Part shown: positions 1 to 30,707 of the stretch, piece after piece | Layout: every line of letters begins with the position of its first letter | Position numbering within the stretch: position 1 is the stretch's first letter | Assembly (NCBI GenBank): GCA_000934455.1 | Contig: KN882548.1 | Span: 91,083 to 121,789, forward strand | Length of the DNA: 30,707 nt | Origin: Apostichopus parvimensis | Lineage: Eukaryota; Echinodermata; Holothuroidea; Aspidochirotida; Stichopodidae | Direction: 5' to 3' | The notes under the pieces: generated by a model | The model's input: the letters and a program-made list of their open reading frames with translations, nothing else | Database searches by the model: none | What the model was told of the DNA's origin: nothing | Translations under genes and position numbers: made by a program

Positions 1-381
1 GGTTTTTATGAAATTTAGAGTGACGGAGGCTCTGTTCAGCTACGGAAATTGTGAAAGGTTAGGGTGTTGCTGATTGGTTTCAATAGTATAACAAATTTTC
101 AGATAAAGTTATTTTCATTTAACAGTTGATAAAAAGAGGTCAGTCTTGCCTCTGAGTAAGATCCAGCTTTGAAGATAGAAACGCTGGGGTATTATCTCCA
201 CCTTTCATCATATTTAATCATTTTATTATTCACCAAAAAAAATATAAGACGTGTAAAATAATACTGTTATAATAAAATGTGATAGAGAACCAGTGAAGAA
301 GATTTCCAATTCAGTTCAAATAACAAAGCAAAAGTTTGATCTTCAGTAATTTGCCCCCAAAAAAAAAAAAAAAATACTTAC

Positions 382-30440
<30,059 letters not shown>

Positions 30441-30707
30441 GGTCCAATGTATACAGATTTCAGGCTAATGGTCACAATTCCCTGTAGAGTTTCAGAACAC
30501 ACCCAAACTGATACACATATACATCCTTTCTTTGAGGAATTGTTGAAAGTTGCAACTACTACAAAACTACCAGAATAAAACAAACTATTGACACTTCTTT
30601 ATTTTGACTGAGGTATTAAAATAATTAAGTCTAAACAGAGGTAGTGACATTACCAATTAAGCCTTAAAGTGTTTTAAGTAAAAATAAAATAATAATAATA
30701 ACAAAAA

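Noticed and set aside
1-381. Possible domain III pore exon at the left edge
   Set aside because: No reading resembling the expected filter region (LFEVLS-GW) on the minus strand; the next exon is probably beyond the window.

Overview
The whole window lies inside one animal gene on the minus strand: NALCN, the four-domain sodium-leak channel related to voltage-gated calcium and sodium channels. I could rebuild 18 different exons, each bounded by AG/GT splice sites. Their phases agree at every junction and there is no internal stop. They run from the pore of domain I (near 30164) to the extracellular turret of domain III (near 382), about 830 codons. The first part of domain I and everything after the domain III turret lie outside the window. 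No other protein gene, RNA gene or intergenic region is supported; the rest is intron.

The organism is an intron-rich, AT-rich animal that is not a vertebrate. The best clue is a pair of alternative exons for the domain II pore, one with glutamate and one with lysine at the selectivity position. Published work describes such EEEE/EKEE NALCN genes from flatworms and molluscs up to non-chordate deuterostomes. Together with the SINE and MITE content I lean towards a marine invertebrate, possibly an echinoderm or hemichordate, but the sequence does not settle this.

Layout from high to low coordinate, which is the direction of transcription: 29917-30164, domain I pore and S6; 27696-27938, domain I-II linker and start of domain II; 26801-26974 and 26155-26214, S2 to S4 of domain II; 23009-23140, S5; 21220-21354, pore exon E, or 19695-19832, pore exon K; 17319-17464, rest of S6; 16700-16762, 16186-16410, 10031-10123, 8315-8488 and 5793-5915, II-III linker; 5196-5249, 3916-4087, 2675-2815, 1606-1815 and 382-482, domain III up to the turret.

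A 50-base N gap (15654-15703) splits the window. The 4.9 kb before it (10746-15653) and the 4.9 kb after it (15704-20613) are about 99.6% identical, and the end of the left contig equals the start of the right contig. This is almost certainly an unmerged contig overlap, so the second copies of exon K and the three following exons are not real extra exons.

The introns carry small mobile elements: three copies of a short MITE and one 497-bp relative, all with 6-bp target duplications; two inverted copies of a TTAA-type MITE; two tRNA-derived SINEs of one family and one of another; a probable hAT-like remnant; a 158-bp foldback palindrome; and several minisatellites, one of them built from a 12-bp palindromic ATGCAT motif.
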